Source of the DNA: Leptolinea sp. HRD-7
GTDB lineage: Bacteria; Chloroflexota; Anaerolineae; Anaerolineales; Anaerolineaceae
Reading direction: 5' to 3'
DNA: 64,000 nucleotides
Assembly: GCA_024363285.1 (NCBI GenBank)
Contig: AP024710.1
Span: 1 to 64,000 of the forward strand
Shown here: piece after piece, positions 16,459 through 25,459 of the stretch
Layout of the letters: each line of letters starts with the position of its first letter
How positions within the stretch are numbered: position 1 is the stretch's first letter
Made by a program: the position numbers and the translations under genes
The notes under the pieces: generated by a model
Seen by the model: only the letters and a program-made list of their open reading frames with translations
Database searches by the model: none
What the model was told of the DNA's origin: nothing

Positions 16459-16489
16459 GTATGTCCGTCATTTTTTTGCCGCTGTACAT

Positions 16490-16518
16490 TTGACCCGAGT
16501 TCGGTTAAATGCTATTAT
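16490..16518 (+). promoter_or_regulatory. Promoter of the PIN/TRAM-cysS-rlmB operon
   Basis: TTGACC (16490-16495) and TATTAT (16513-16518) are spaced by 17 bp. Confidence 0.6.
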
Positions 16519-16586
16519 TTTCAACAGGTTTTATTTTTTTTTTATTCTTTTTATCCAGAACATTAACATAATTGAAGGAGACCTCG

Positions 16587-17693
16587 ATGAGCTCTGATTT
16601 TTTGATTCGTCTCATTGGAATGATTGTTTTTTCTATTTTTGGCATCTATTGGGGTTCTTCACTGGGGAAACTTGCCATTCCAGGTTATGGCAATCAGACT
16701 CTTAATATTGAGCAATACACCTTTACCTTCGGACTGGTAGGAGCGTTGGCTGGATTGGTGCTTACACCATATTTAACCACCCGTCCCATCCGCGCGATGA
16801 AAAGCATGCTGGCCAGACTTTCAGCCCAGCAATTGTTTGCCGGTCTTGCCGGACTGGTAAGTGGTTTGATCATCGCCGCCCTCCTGTCGTTTCCCCTTTC
16901 TATGCTGCCCAAACCTCTGGGAGAAATTCTCCCGTTCATCGGTGTGCTGGTCTTTGGGTATCTGTGTGTTTCGATATTTGTCATGCGCCAGAATGACCTG
17001 TACGCGGTTATGCAGGGTGTGTTCCCGCGCAGCGGGTTAGACCGCCCCGGTGAAAACAGCGGCGCGGGATGGGCGGAAAGCCGTACCATCCTGTTGGATA
17101 CCAGTGTGATTATTGACGGCCGTATAGCGGATATTGCCCGCACCGGCTTCCTGCCCGGGTCTTTATTGATTCCACGGTTTGTATTGAACGAATTGCAATA
17201 TATTGCCGACTCGGCTGACAGCATGCGCAGGCAGCGCGGCCGCCGCGGTATGGAAGTGCTTGCCCAGCTTCAAAAGGAACCCAGTATCCCGGTCCGCATC
17301 ACCGATATCGATGTGGAAGGTATTCGTGAAGTGGATGACAAGCTGATCACCCTTGCCCGTCAGCTGCGCAGTCCGATCCTCACCAACGACTACAACCTCA
17401 ATCGTGTCGCTGAATTGCAGGGTGTAACCATCTTAAACGTGAACGAACTGGCAAATGCGGTAAAATCTGTCCTGCTGCCCGGTGAGATATTGAACACGCG
17501 CGTAATTCAGGAAGGTAAGGAACCGGGACAGGGTGTTGGATATATGGATGACGGCACTATGGTAGTGATTGAGAACGGCCAGCGTTACCTGAACCAACAA
17601 ATTAATGTGATTGTTACCAAAGTATTACAGACAGCCGCCGGCCGCATGATCTTTGCCAGACCGGAAGAGCGGTTGTATTCAGGTCAGGAGTAA
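16587..17693 (+). CDS. Membrane PIN/TRAM-domain protein (YacL-like)
   Basis: The protein has 368 residues. Four membrane helices (about 6-25, 44-62, 84-104 and 113-133) are followed by a PIN domain with acidic sites D171 ([11 protein letters not shown]), D177 and E202 (VLNELQ) and VDDKLI and TNDYN further on. A C-terminal TRAM domain lies at about 290-350. PIN domains are Mg-dependent RNases; the YacL group is membrane-bound and its substrate is unknown. An AAGGAG ribosome-binding site selects the ATG at 16587. cysS begins 4 bases after the stop, which reproduces part of the Firmicutes yacL-cysS-yacO gene order. Confidence 0.9.
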   Translation: MSSDFLIRLIGMIVFSIFGIYWGSSLGKLAIPGYGNQTLNIEQYTFTFGLVGALAGLVLTPYLTTRPIRAMKSMLARLSAQQLFAGLAGLVSGLIIAALLSFPLSMLPKPLGEILPFIGVLVFGYLCVSIFVMRQNDLYAVMQGVFPRSGLDRPGENSGAGWAESRTILLDTSVIIDGRIADIARTGFLPGSLLIPRFVLNELQYIADSADSMRRQRGRRGMEVLAQLQKEPSIPVRITDIDVEGIREVDDKLITLARQLRSPILTNDYNLNRVAELQGVTILNVNELANAVKSVLLPGEILNTRVIQEGKEPGQGVGYMDDGTMVVIENGQRYLNQQINVIVTKVLQTAAGRMIFARPEERLYSGQE

Positions 17694-17697
17694 GCAT

Positions 17698-19098
17698 ATG
17701 GGTATTAAGATCTACAACACACTAACCAGAAAGAAAGAAGATTTTGTCACGATCGAACCGAATAAAGTCCGCATGTATGTTTGCGGGCCAACGGTCTACA
17801 GCAACGCGCATATCGGTCATGCGATGTCTTCTCTGGTGTTTGACATCATCAAACGCTACCTGCAATTTCGTGGGTACAACGTCAACCATGTAATGAACTT
17901 CACGGATGTTGACGACAAGATCATCAACCGCGCTAACCAACAAGGTGTAGACCCATTTGAACTGGCGGAAGGTTACATTCAGGAATTCCGCCGTCACCTT
18001 AAAGATCTGAATATCCTGCCTGCTACTTATAACCCGCGTGCCACACTGGAAATGCCTCAGATATTGAATATGATCCAGGGACTGATCGATAAAGGCTATG
18101 CGTATCCCAAAGATGGCGACGTGTACTTCCGAGTCACAAAAGATGACGATTATGGCAAGCTATCCGGCCGCAGGTTGGATGATATGCAAGCCGGCGCGCG
18201 TATTGAAGTGGATGACCGCAAGGAAAATCCTATGGATTTCGCACTGTGGAAAGCCGCCAAACCGGACGAACCCGCCTGGGATACTCCCTGGGGCCGCGGA
18301 CGCCCCGGCTGGCATATTGAATGCTCGGCTATGAATCTCACTCACCTCGGTGAAGAGATTGACATTCACGGCGGCGGTAACGATCTGATCTTTCCGCATC
18401 ATGAAAATGAGATCGCGCAAAGCGAATCTTTCACCGGAAAACAGTTCGCCCGGTACTGGGTACACAACGGTATGCTTACTCTCTCTGGCGAAAAGATGTC
18501 GAAGTCACTGGGTAATCTGGTTTCGATCGACGAGTTCCTCTCCCAACATTCTGCCAGCACCCTGCGATTAATGGTGCTGAATTCCGGTTATCGCAGTCCT
18601 CTGACCTTTAATGATGAGGTTCTAACCGCCGCGGACAAAGGTTTGGAACGATTGCGTTCCGCCTTGAAACCCGCCATGCCGGGTGCTTCCAACACATCTG
18701 ATGAAGTCAAGAAGGCTCTGGCCGACCAATCAAAGAAAACCCGCGACGCGTTCATCGAGAACATGGATGACGATTTCAACAGTGCCGGCGCCCTGGGACA
18801 TATGTTTGACCTGGTTCGGGTAATCAACCAGGCACGTGCCGATGGAGCCACCGATGATGTGCTGAAACCGGCACAGTCAACATTGAGAGAACTGTGCGAT
18901 GTATTCGGGTTGGTTCTCGAAAAAGAAACCGGTGACGATCAGTCCGCCGCTCCGTTCATTGACTATCTTGTGGAGTTGCGCAACGAGATGCGCAAGCAAA
19001 AACTGTTCGCCTTCAGCGATCAGATCCGCGACCGGCTGGCATCACTGGGCGTGGTACTCGAAGACAGCAAAGATGGCACCACCTGGCATAGGGCCTGA
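17698..19098 (+). CDS. cysS: Cysteinyl-tRNA synthetase
   Basis: This class I aminoacyl-tRNA synthetase charges tRNA-Cys with cysteine. The HIGH motif (38-41), KMSKS (266-270) and zinc ligands including C29, C209 and H234 are visible. The 466 residues are typical. An AGGAG ribosome-binding site sits 8 bases before the ATG at 17698. It is the middle gene of the PIN/TRAM-cysS-rlmB operon. Confidence 0.97.
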   Translation: MGIKIYNTLTRKKEDFVTIEPNKVRMYVCGPTVYSNAHIGHAMSSLVFDIIKRYLQFRGYNVNHVMNFTDVDDKIINRANQQGVDPFELAEGYIQEFRRHLKDLNILPATYNPRATLEMPQILNMIQGLIDKGYAYPKDGDVYFRVTKDDDYGKLSGRRLDDMQAGARIEVDDRKENPMDFALWKAAKPDEPAWDTPWGRGRPGWHIECSAMNLTHLGEEIDIHGGGNDLIFPHHENEIAQSESFTGKQFARYWVHNGMLTLSGEKMSKSLGNLVSIDEFLSQHSASTLRLMVLNSGYRSPLTFNDEVLTAADKGLERLRSALKPAMPGASNTSDEVKKALADQSKKTRDAFIENMDDDFNSAGALGHMFDLVRVINQARADGATDDVLKPAQSTLRELCDVFGLVLEKETGDDQSAAPFIDYLVELRNEMRKQKLFAFSDQIRDRLASLGVVLEDSKDGTTWHRA

Positions 19099-19103
19099 TT
19101 ACC

Positions 19104-19832
19104 GTGAGAGAATGGATCACCGGCCGCAACCCTGTCTTTGAAACCCTTTCTGCTCATCGACGTCAGTGTTTTCGTCTGATGCTGGGCAACGGTGTGGAAG
19201 AAAAAGGCGTAATCGCCGAAATTCTTGGCATGGTCAAGGATTTGAAGATTCCCGTTGAGCGCGTAAACCGCCAGAAGATCGACTCGCTGGGAGGTAACCC
19301 TCAAGGTGTGGCGCTCGAAACCGCCCCCTACCCGTACTCCGACCTGCACAGTATCTTGAAGGCAGCGGAACGAAAGGAAGAAAAACCTTTCATCCTGATT
19401 CTGGACACACTTCAAGATCCTCAGAACCTGGGAACCCTGCTGCGTTCCGCCGAAGCCTTTGGCGTGCATGGGGTTATCATCCCTTCCCACAACGCGGCGG
19501 GCGTCACCCCGGCTGTAGTCCATTCCTCTTCTGGTGCCTGTGAGCACCTTTTGATCGCGGCCACAAACCTGGCACAGGCCATATCCGAGATGAAACAGGC
19601 GAATATATGGGTCATCGGTTTAGATGCGGGGGATGACGCTCAGGATATTGCCAGCGTACGGCTGGATGGCGCGCTGGGGCTGGTAGTTGGCAGCGAAGCG
19701 GAAGGTATGCGCGCGCTTGTGCGCCGCTCCTGTGATGTGATCGCCCGCCTGCCCATGACAGGCCGTATTGAATCACTCAACGCGGCTGTCTCTGGCTCCA
19801 TTGCCCTTTATCTGGCGTCACGCGCCAGATAA
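19104..19832 (+). CDS. rlmB: 23S rRNA 2'-O-methyltransferase, RlmB/TrmH family
   Basis: This SPOUT methyltransferase probably acts on a guanosine 2'-OH of 23S rRNA. The N-terminal substrate-binding domain starts GRNPVFETL. The knot motifs are NLGTLLRSAEAFG, LGLVVGSEAEGM and PMTGRIESLNAAVSGSIALY. The 242 residues fit. It starts at a GTG 5 bases after the cysS stop. RlmB and TrmH-like paralogues cannot be separated fully by eye, but the cysS-rlmB order supports RlmB. Confidence 0.88.
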   Translation: MREWITGRNPVFETLSAHRRQCFRLMLGNGVEEKGVIAEILGMVKDLKIPVERVNRQKIDSLGGNPQGVALETAPYPYSDLHSILKAAERKEEKPFILILDTLQDPQNLGTLLRSAEAFGVHGVIIPSHNAAGVTPAVVHSSSGACEHLLIAATNLAQAISEMKQANIWVIGLDAGDDAQDIASVRLDGALGLVVGSEAEGMRALVRRSCDVIARLPMTGRIESLNAAVSGSIALYLASRAR

Positions 19833-19850
19833 ACAAAATTCTTACTGTAT

Positions 19851-19886
19851 AGCGGATCATGAGATGTCATGGTCCGCTTTTTTTTG
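19851..19886 (+). terminator. Terminator of the cysS operon
   Basis: AGCGGATCATGA/TCATGGTCCGCT, a 12-bp stem with a T-G wobble and GATG loop, is followed by eight T residues. Confidence 0.88.
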
Positions 19887-19921
19887 TACTATCCCCGATT
19901 GTAGAATATTTGTACATAATA

Positions 19922-19949
19922 TTGATAATATCGATAAAACATCTATACT
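19922..19949 (+). promoter_or_regulatory. Probable ferritin promoter
   Basis: TTGATA (19922-19927) and TATACT (19944-19949) are spaced by 16 bp in an AT-rich region. Confidence 0.45.
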
Positions 19950-20005
19950 TAAAACCATAAGGATAACTATCCTGATAATGACATATAAAACGTATGGAGG
20001 AAAAC

Positions 20006-20491
20006 ATGTTAAGCAAGAACCTTGCGTCAGAGATCAATACCCAGATCAAATTAGAGCTTTATTCAGCCTACCTGTACCTTTCAATGGCTGCTTATTTTGA
20101 AAGCGAAAACCTTCCCGGCTTTGCATCGTGGATGAAAAAACAGGCAGGCGAAGAACAGGAACATGCATTAAAGTTTTTTGAATACCTGAACGACCGGGGG
20201 GATAAGGTTGTTCTGCAGGCGATCGAACAGCCACCATCAACATTCAAATCTCCACTGGCGGTCTTTGAACAGGCATTGGAACACGAAAAATCTGTTACAG
20301 CCCGCATCAACCTGTTGTATGGTATTGCTGTCAAAGATAATGACTATGCCAGCCAGACCTTTCTGAACTGGTTCGTTACCGAGCAGGTGGAAGAAGAAAA
20401 GAATGCCACCCAGATCGTGGAATGGCTGAAAATGGCGGGTGATTCTGCCAACGCCCTCTTCCAGATCAACGGTATGCTGGCTGGCCGGTAA
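20006..20491 (+). CDS. ftnA: Bacterial non-haem ferritin
   Basis: This iron-storage ferritin has 161 residues and is predicted to form a four-helix bundle that assembles into a 24-mer shell. The ferroxidase ligands are visible: E17, E50, H53, E94, Q127 and E130. GGAGG precedes the ATG at 20006; the upstream ATG at 19994 lies across the ribosome-binding site and was rejected. It is a single-gene unit with its own terminator. The promoter region is AT-rich, but I could not defend a Fur box. Confidence 0.94.
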   Translation: MLSKNLASEINTQIKLELYSAYLYLSMAAYFESENLPGFASWMKKQAGEEQEHALKFFEYLNDRGDKVVLQAIEQPPSTFKSPLAVFEQALEHEKSVTARINLLYGIAVKDNDYASQTFLNWFVTEQVEEEKNATQIVEWLKMAGDSANALFQINGMLAGR

Positions 20492-20511
20492 AACCTGTCG
20501 AATTGAATGAA

Positions 20512-20545
20512 AAAGGTCCCGCCTGAAACCAGACGGGACCTTTTT
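20512..20545 (+). terminator. Terminator of ferritin, probably bidirectional
   Basis: AAAGGTCCCG/CGGGACCTTT forms a perfect 10-bp stem with a 12-base loop and flanking T/A runs. It also lies just beyond the convergent DUF456 gene. Confidence 0.9.
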
Positions 20546-20560
20546 ATCGATGTACGGAAT

Positions 20561-21073
20561 TTATATTAACACCCATATCAGGTAAAACAATATCATTAAT
20601 ATCCCAATCCCGAACCGCGCCAGCATAGAGAATCCGCAACCCATGGCCATACTTTTCGTGGAATTCAACGCCTGTCGCCAGTTTTTTAGCCGGATCACTT
20701 CCACGATGAACAATGCCAGCAATGCGCAGATCAACCCTCCAAACGGAAACAGAAAAGGGATAAAACTCCCCAGAATTCCAGCGACCATAGAAATTCCAAT
20801 GGCCAGCCATGAAGCTCCGGCTCCCTTGGCGGTGGCGCCCATGAGAATATTATCCACCACACTTCCGAAAGCCATCAGGGCTGTGATCGCAATAAACAGC
20901 ACGATTCCGCCAGCCGTATAAGTCTGATTTATCACTTCATAAACACCGTAGACCAACGCCCCCGCCCAGATGATCACCAGCCCGGGAACCAGATTGGTCA
21001 GCAGGCTGAATAACCCGAAAACCATAACGGTAAAAATGACAGCCTGAAAAAGAGCGAGAGCTACGTTATTCAT
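20561..21073 (-). CDS. DUF456-family membrane protein
   Basis: The protein has 170 residues, most of them in four or five hydrophobic helices. The repeated glycine-rich helix pairs (LVPGLVIIWAGALVYG and ILGSFIPFLFPFGGL) are characteristic of DUF456, whose function is unknown. An AGGAG ribosome-binding site precedes the ATG. It lies 19 bases downstream of serS and is likely co-transcribed. Confidence 0.8.
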   Translation of the reverse strand: MNNVALALFQAVIFTVMVFGLFSLLTNLVPGLVIIWAGALVYGVYEVINQTYTAGGIVLFIAITALMAFGSVVDNILMGATAKGAGASWLAIGISMVAGILGSFIPFLFPFGGLICALLALFIVEVIRLKNWRQALNSTKSMAMGCGFSMLARFGIGILMILFYLIWVLI

Positions 21074-21092
21074 TCATCTCCTGTAATGTGGG

Positions 21093-22361
21093 TCAGCGGA
21101 TGACGTCCACGCCGCCCATCCAAGGGCGCAGGACATCTGGTACTACAATGCTGCCATCAGACTGCTGGTATGTTTCCATCACCGAGATCAGTGTGCGGGG
21201 CAGACCAAGTCCGGAACCATTAAGTGTATGCACCAGGCGGTTCTTGCCACCATCAGCCGGTTTGTATTTGATATTCGCGCGGCGCGCCTGAAAATCTTCC
21301 ACATTGGAAACGGACGAAACTTCCAGCCATTCTCCGCAACCCGGCGCCCAGACTTCCACGTCATAGGTGATGCGGGCGTTGAAACCCAGGTCGCCCGTGC
21401 ACAGGCGTTTGATGCGGTAGGTCAGGCCGAGACCTTTGCAGGTAGCTTCGGCATCCGCCACCATTTTATCTAATTCTTTCGCGCTGTCTTCCGGGCGGCA
21501 AAAGATATACATCTCCACTTTATCAAACTGGTGACCGCGTTTGATACCGCGAACATCGCGCCCAGCGCTCATTTTCTCGCGCCGAAAACACGGGGTATAG
21601 GCGGTGTAACGCAACGGCAGAGAGGCATCGTCAAGAACATCTCCCATGTGAATACCGGTAAGAGGAACTTCCGCCGTGGGCACCATCCAGAAATCTTCTT
21701 CGTGGTCGCGATATAGATTATCGGCAAATTTCGGCAGTTGACCTGAACCGTACAACACGTCACCCTTGACCATGAACGGCAGATACTGCTCACGATACCC
21801 CTGCTTAATATGCAGGTCTAACATATAGGCGATCAACGCGCGCTGCAAACGTGCGCCGGCGCCGGAAAGCACATAGAAGCGCGAGCCGGTGATCTTAACG
21901 CCCTGGTCAAAATTAATGATCCCAAGTTTCGGCCCCAGTTCCCAGTGCGGCAGCGGGGTGAAGTCATACTTTGGTTCTTCACCGATAACGCGCACAACAA
22001 TATTTTCACTGTCATCTTTGCCGAGAGGGGTATCTTCCGCCGGCAGGTTGGGGATGCCGGAAAGGATCTCGGTCTGTTCGGCTTCCACTTTGCGGATCTG
22101 TTCGTCAAGTTCTGCGATCTGGTCACCCACAACACGCATGGCTTCAATTTTTGCTTTGCGTTGTTCCGGGTCTTTGACCTGTGAAATCTCTTTCGAAACG
22201 GTGTTACGTTCGTTCTTCAGGGCTTCCGCTTTCGTCAGCAGGCTTCGCCGCTGCTGGTCGATCTCCAGAATGCGTGAAACGACGTCTGTATCCATCTGGC
22301 GCAGTTTCAGGGCATTGCGCACAACATCGGGGTTTTCACGAATGAGATTGATATCCAACAT
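21093..22361 (-). CDS. serS: Seryl-tRNA synthetase
   Basis: This class II synthetase has 422 residues. The N-terminal long coiled-coil arm (about 30-105) recognises the long variable arm of tRNA-Ser. Motif 2 (TPCFRREKMSAGRDVRGIKR) and motif 3 (LNGSGLGLPRTLISVMETYQ) are present. An AGGAGG ribosome-binding site lies 8 bases upstream of the ATG. A minus-strand TATAAT at 22408-22413 could be its -10 element. The 209-base leader region shows no recognisable T-box. Confidence 0.97.
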   Translation of the reverse strand: MLDINLIRENPDVVRNALKLRQMDTDVVSRILEIDQQRRSLLTKAEALKNERNTVSKEISQVKDPEQRKAKIEAMRVVGDQIAELDEQIRKVEAEQTEILSGIPNLPAEDTPLGKDDSENIVVRVIGEEPKYDFTPLPHWELGPKLGIINFDQGVKITGSRFYVLSGAGARLQRALIAYMLDLHIKQGYREQYLPFMVKGDVLYGSGQLPKFADNLYRDHEEDFWMVPTAEVPLTGIHMGDVLDDASLPLRYTAYTPCFRREKMSAGRDVRGIKRGHQFDKVEMYIFCRPEDSAKELDKMVADAEATCKGLGLTYRIKRLCTGDLGFNARITYDVEVWAPGCGEWLEVSSVSNVEDFQARRANIKYKPADGGKNRLVHTLNGSGLGLPRTLISVMETYQQSDGSIVVPDVLRPWMGGVDVIR

Positions 22362-22570
22362 GGGGCATCCTCCTGAAGAACATGAAAATTAGCTTAAAGA
22401 TACCGGTATTATAAAGCGAAACAGATACCTGCCCCCAAATCATATCTCCCCAGAAACCCGTAGAATGTTCATCAGGCTCATGTTTATATACGCAATAATT
22501 CGAAAATTGGTTCACGATATCCGATAGGATTTGGAGATTGTATTCGTTTGACCGAATCCGGGCAGACCGG

Positions 22571-24133
22571 TCAAAAATACAAGTCGGGGTTCGCTATCCG
22601 AACACGGATTGCCGCTTCACCAATAACCGGACACTTGTTCTCGCATACACCGCAGCCGATACATTTGCTTCTGTCCACCTGCGGTACCCGGATCGAACGT
22701 TTTGTTCCGTCGAAATCAACAATATCCAGGTCTGTGAGAGTGATCGCTTTTTCGGGCAGCGGGCACATTTCTTCACACACCATGCACATTTTGTGGTCTG
22801 ACCAGGCCAGACAGTGATTCTGGTCAATAAACGCTTTGCCGATGACTGTAGTCTGCTTTAGCTCAAGTGATAATGCTGGTATTGCATCCACAGGGCAAAC
22901 CTGCCCGCAGATGTTACAGGTGAATTCGCAATACCCGCGTTCAGGTTCCAGAACGGGAGTCCATAACCGTTCCAACCCGAATTGCGTGCCGGCCGGTTGG
23001 ATGATGTTGGTCGGGCAGGCGCGAACGCATATACCACAACGTAAACAGTTGCTTAAAATATGTTCCTCTGCTGCGCCCGGCGGCCGCAGCAGGCGGACAT
23101 TCGGGTGTTCGAACTTCCCCTGACTATGAAATAGCGCGGCGCCGGCCACTGAAACGACGGCTGTCGTTACAAGATGACGCCGCCGCGGATCGTAGTCAAA
23201 TCCGATGGCGGGCGTATGTGGTGAATGAACTGCAAGAGTACTATCAGGGCAGTTCGTAAAACAATCCAGGCACAGAATGCATTCACCGGGATCGCTGCGA
23301 TAACCTTTCTCTGGATCGATCGTTCCAGTAGGGCAAGCACGTGAACACAGGGCGCAATTTCGGCAGTTCTCCTCCGGTTCACGGCGGAACACGGCGATCT
23401 TGCCAATTAATCCCAGAAACGCGCCGGTCGGGCACAGGTACCGGCACCAGAAACGCGGGGCCAATTTATTCAACCCAAGAATGGACAGGAAGAACACACC
23501 AAAGAGCAGCGCCTGCTCGAAAAATAGAGGCTCGAGGGGAAGAACAGCCGGCCTGAGAGTGACTTCCAGCCAGGAAATGAATCCCTGAAACAATGGGATG
23601 GGGTAGAGACTGGTTTCAATAATTGTCACGATCTGGTTCAAAGCCGGATGGATGGATGAGCCAAGTGTGCGGTACAGGATGGTCAATGGGTCAAATATCA
23701 GCAGGGTCAGATTCCCGAAAAGGGACGCGAACAGAATGACCAGCAACAGGCTGTATTTGGTGGTTCGCATTTCTTCCGGGATTCTGGCAGAATAATTCTT
23801 ATTAAAGCGAACCAGATCCAGAGTGGTTCCCAGAGGGCATAACCACCCACACCATGCGCGGCCGGCAAGCAGAGCCAGAATAACAGCCAGTAATAACTCG
23901 ATAACGGTCAGAGCCAAAAAACTCCGGCTGGACAGCAGACTGGTCAACGCCAGCAACGGGTCAAAGAGCATGAAATGACCGATGAGGTCATTACCCGGAA
24001 CATCCTGGCGGCTGATCAGGAACAGATATATGAATGTAGCCAACAAAAGGAACTGTACGGCTTTACGTATAGTTATCCAGCGGGGGTGAACCTTTCTTAT
24101 TTTCACCGGTTTACCGGCATCCGCTTTACCCAA
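22571..24133 (-). CDS. Membrane polyferredoxin (NapH/NosR-like 4Fe-4S protein)
   Basis: From the TTG at 24133 the protein has 520 residues. It has five to six membrane helices with two CxxxCP signatures (GWLCPLG and RYLCPTG; the full cluster is WCGWLCP and WCRYLCP) typical of NapH-type membrane electron carriers. They are followed by several CxxCxxCxxxCP ferredoxin motifs (CRNCALCSRACP, CILCLDCFTNCP, CLRCGICVRACP, CNICGQVCP, CMVCEEMCP and CIGCGVCENKCP). About six [4Fe-4S] clusters could pass electrons across or along the membrane. The TTG overlaps the DUF362 stop by 8 bases and has GAGGAA upstream; a longer TTG at 24202 is possible but less likely. Confidence 0.85.
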   Translation of the reverse strand: MGKADAGKPVKIRKVHPRWITIRKAVQFLLLATFIYLFLISRQDVPGNDLIGHFMLFDPLLALTSLLSSRSFLALTVIELLLAVILALLAGRAWCGWLCPLGTTLDLVRFNKNYSARIPEEMRTTKYSLLLVILFASLFGNLTLLIFDPLTILYRTLGSSIHPALNQIVTIIETSLYPIPLFQGFISWLEVTLRPAVLPLEPLFFEQALLFGVFFLSILGLNKLAPRFWCRYLCPTGAFLGLIGKIAVFRREPEENCRNCALCSRACPTGTIDPEKGYRSDPGECILCLDCFTNCPDSTLAVHSPHTPAIGFDYDPRRRHLVTTAVVSVAGAALFHSQGKFEHPNVRLLRPPGAAEEHILSNCLRCGICVRACPTNIIQPAGTQFGLERLWTPVLEPERGYCEFTCNICGQVCPVDAIPALSLELKQTTVIGKAFIDQNHCLAWSDHKMCMVCEEMCPLPEKAITLTDLDIVDFDGTKRSIRVPQVDRSKCIGCGVCENKCPVIGEAAIRVRIANPDLYF

Positions 24134-25100
24134 GCGAGATTTCCTCAATTTTGATGTTCTCAATATCACTGCGGCCCAGTCCGGCTTTTTCTGCCAGTCC
24201 AATATAAGGGATCTGGTCTTTCGTTTTATTAAAGAAGCTCAGCGCGTATGTATCCGCCGCGACCACATCTGGGCTGGCAATAATGGTATTGAAGTCTTTG
24301 AGGTAATCCGGGCTTCCGCCAGTCGGACCGCCCCGCAGCATCACCCGGATGGCATCAATGATGGTCAATTGGGGGCGCACCCGGGTATTCAGGTCCACAA
24401 TGGACTGGTCTAGCGAAACATGCATCTGCGAGCGGTTATTCACAACGCCCATCATGTTTTTGAGGCCCAGAGTAACCCCGGCTTCCATGTGCGATTTCGC
24501 CACCGGAACATTGATTATCACTTCGGCTTTCAAGATGTCATCATAGATGGCTGTCTTTCTTAATTTCACTCCATCGGGGATATCTGTGGGGACAAATTTC
24601 ACTCGTGAAATGGGCACCATCTCTCCACCGGCTGCTTTGACAGCCGGACCTACACCACAAACTTCATACACGCTTTCTGAACTTCCCTGAAAGGGAAAAT
24701 CCATGACCATCACTTTTGAAGCGCCGGCTTCCAGCGCCAGCTTGACGACCGCGGCGGCCACAGCCGGATGGGTTGTGGCACCCTGACTGGCAGGCGCCTT
24801 AATGCACATATTCGGTTTGATAAACACCTTCGCGCCTTTGGGCACGAAACGTTCCATGCCGCCTATAGCCGCTACCGCTCTGCGGATAAGCTCTTCCGGA
24901 TCAGGTCCGCCGCGCGCGACAGCCAGGTATGCAAAGTCGCCTTGCGGGGTTTCTGACTTCGGAAATAACGGCGAAAAACGGTCTGAACTATGCTCTATTC
25001 CAGACAGAGGGGCAAACCCGGATAACCATTGCGAGAGAGTAACCGCTCCAAATCCTACGGCTGCCTTTCTAAATAATTCCCGTCGGCTGATCGATTTCAT
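24126..25100 (-). CDS. Tat-exported DUF362 protein
   Basis: The protein has 324 residues, starting with a twin-arginine signal (SRRELFRKAAVGFGAVTLSQWL, shown here by its ends: SRRELF at 4-9 then a hydrophobic run). The DUF362 domain follows, with IKPNMCIKAP, VMVMDFPFQG and NVPVAKSHMEAGVTLGLKN. This domain often accompanies iron-sulfur proteins. A GAGGG ribosome-binding site selects the ATG at 25100; the ATG at 25118 lies upstream of it. It is translationally coupled to the polyferredoxin, so they probably form one redox unit. Its substrate is unknown. Confidence 0.82.
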   Translation of the reverse strand: MKSISRRELFRKAAVGFGAVTLSQWLSGFAPLSGIEHSSDRFSPLFPKSETPQGDFAYLAVARGGPDPEELIRRAVAAIGGMERFVPKGAKVFIKPNMCIKAPASQGATTHPAVAAAVVKLALEAGASKVMVMDFPFQGSSESVYEVCGVGPAVKAAGGEMVPISRVKFVPTDIPDGVKLRKTAIYDDILKAEVIINVPVAKSHMEAGVTLGLKNMMGVVNNRSQMHVSLDQSIVDLNTRVRPQLTIIDAIRVMLRGGPTGGSPDYLKDFNTIIASPDVVAADTYALSFFNKTKDQIPYIGLAEKAGLGRSDIENIKIEEISLG

Positions 25101-25459
25101 GTATCCCTCGGTTTTCATTACACTATGGGAACGTTATGTGTTCAAAAAAGGTTTTGTAAGTGAAAGTTCTACCAAATTTGGTTTAATCATACAAAAATAC
25201 AAACAGGAAAACAAATAAGAACTTTCTTATCTGAAATTTCAAAAGATGGCCGATGATAAAAAACCGTAGTCTTTTTCATCCGGTCATACAAAATAATGAT
25301 TAATAGTATTTACACGTCAGGTTTACTGATTATTAATCAACGAAATAGTACCATTCATTTATAGGTAACAAAACGAACCAGTATTTAACGCGCCTGCAAC
25401 CATCCTGATTCTCTCTTCTTGTCGACGGGAAACGCGCTCGACATGAGCATGGAGCATAT
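25101..25459. other. Intergenic region between DUF362 and chemoreceptor genes
   Basis: This 359-base AT-rich divergent region holds no convincing gene. Near its right end GTCGA at 25424 pairs with TCGAC at 25437 across a GC-rich loop, 20 bases before the chemoreceptor start. A possible TTTACT-17-ATAGTA pair near 25320-25350 is weak. Promoters for both genes must lie here, but none matches consensus well. Confidence 0.5.

Noticed and set aside
19811..19829. TCTGGCG/CGCCAGA hairpin at the end of rlmB as a terminator
   Set aside because: It lies within the coding sequence and has no T run; the real terminator follows at 19851.
19905..19940. Fur box in the ferritin promoter
   Set aside because: ATTGATAATATCGAT shares some bases with GATAATGATAATC, but AT-rich sequence gives such matches by chance.
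22362..22570. T-box or other riboswitch upstream of serS
   Set aside because: I looked for the AGGGTGGNACCGCG-type T-box and an antiterminator and saw neither.
24134..24202. Longer TTG start of the polyferredoxin at 24202
   Set aside because: It gives a 77-base overlap with DUF362; the TTG at 24133 has a better-placed GAGGAA and a short overlap.
25424..25441. Riboswitch (for example c-di-GMP GEMM) before the chemoreceptor
   Set aside because: Only a short stem is present; conserved GEMM sequence elements are missing.
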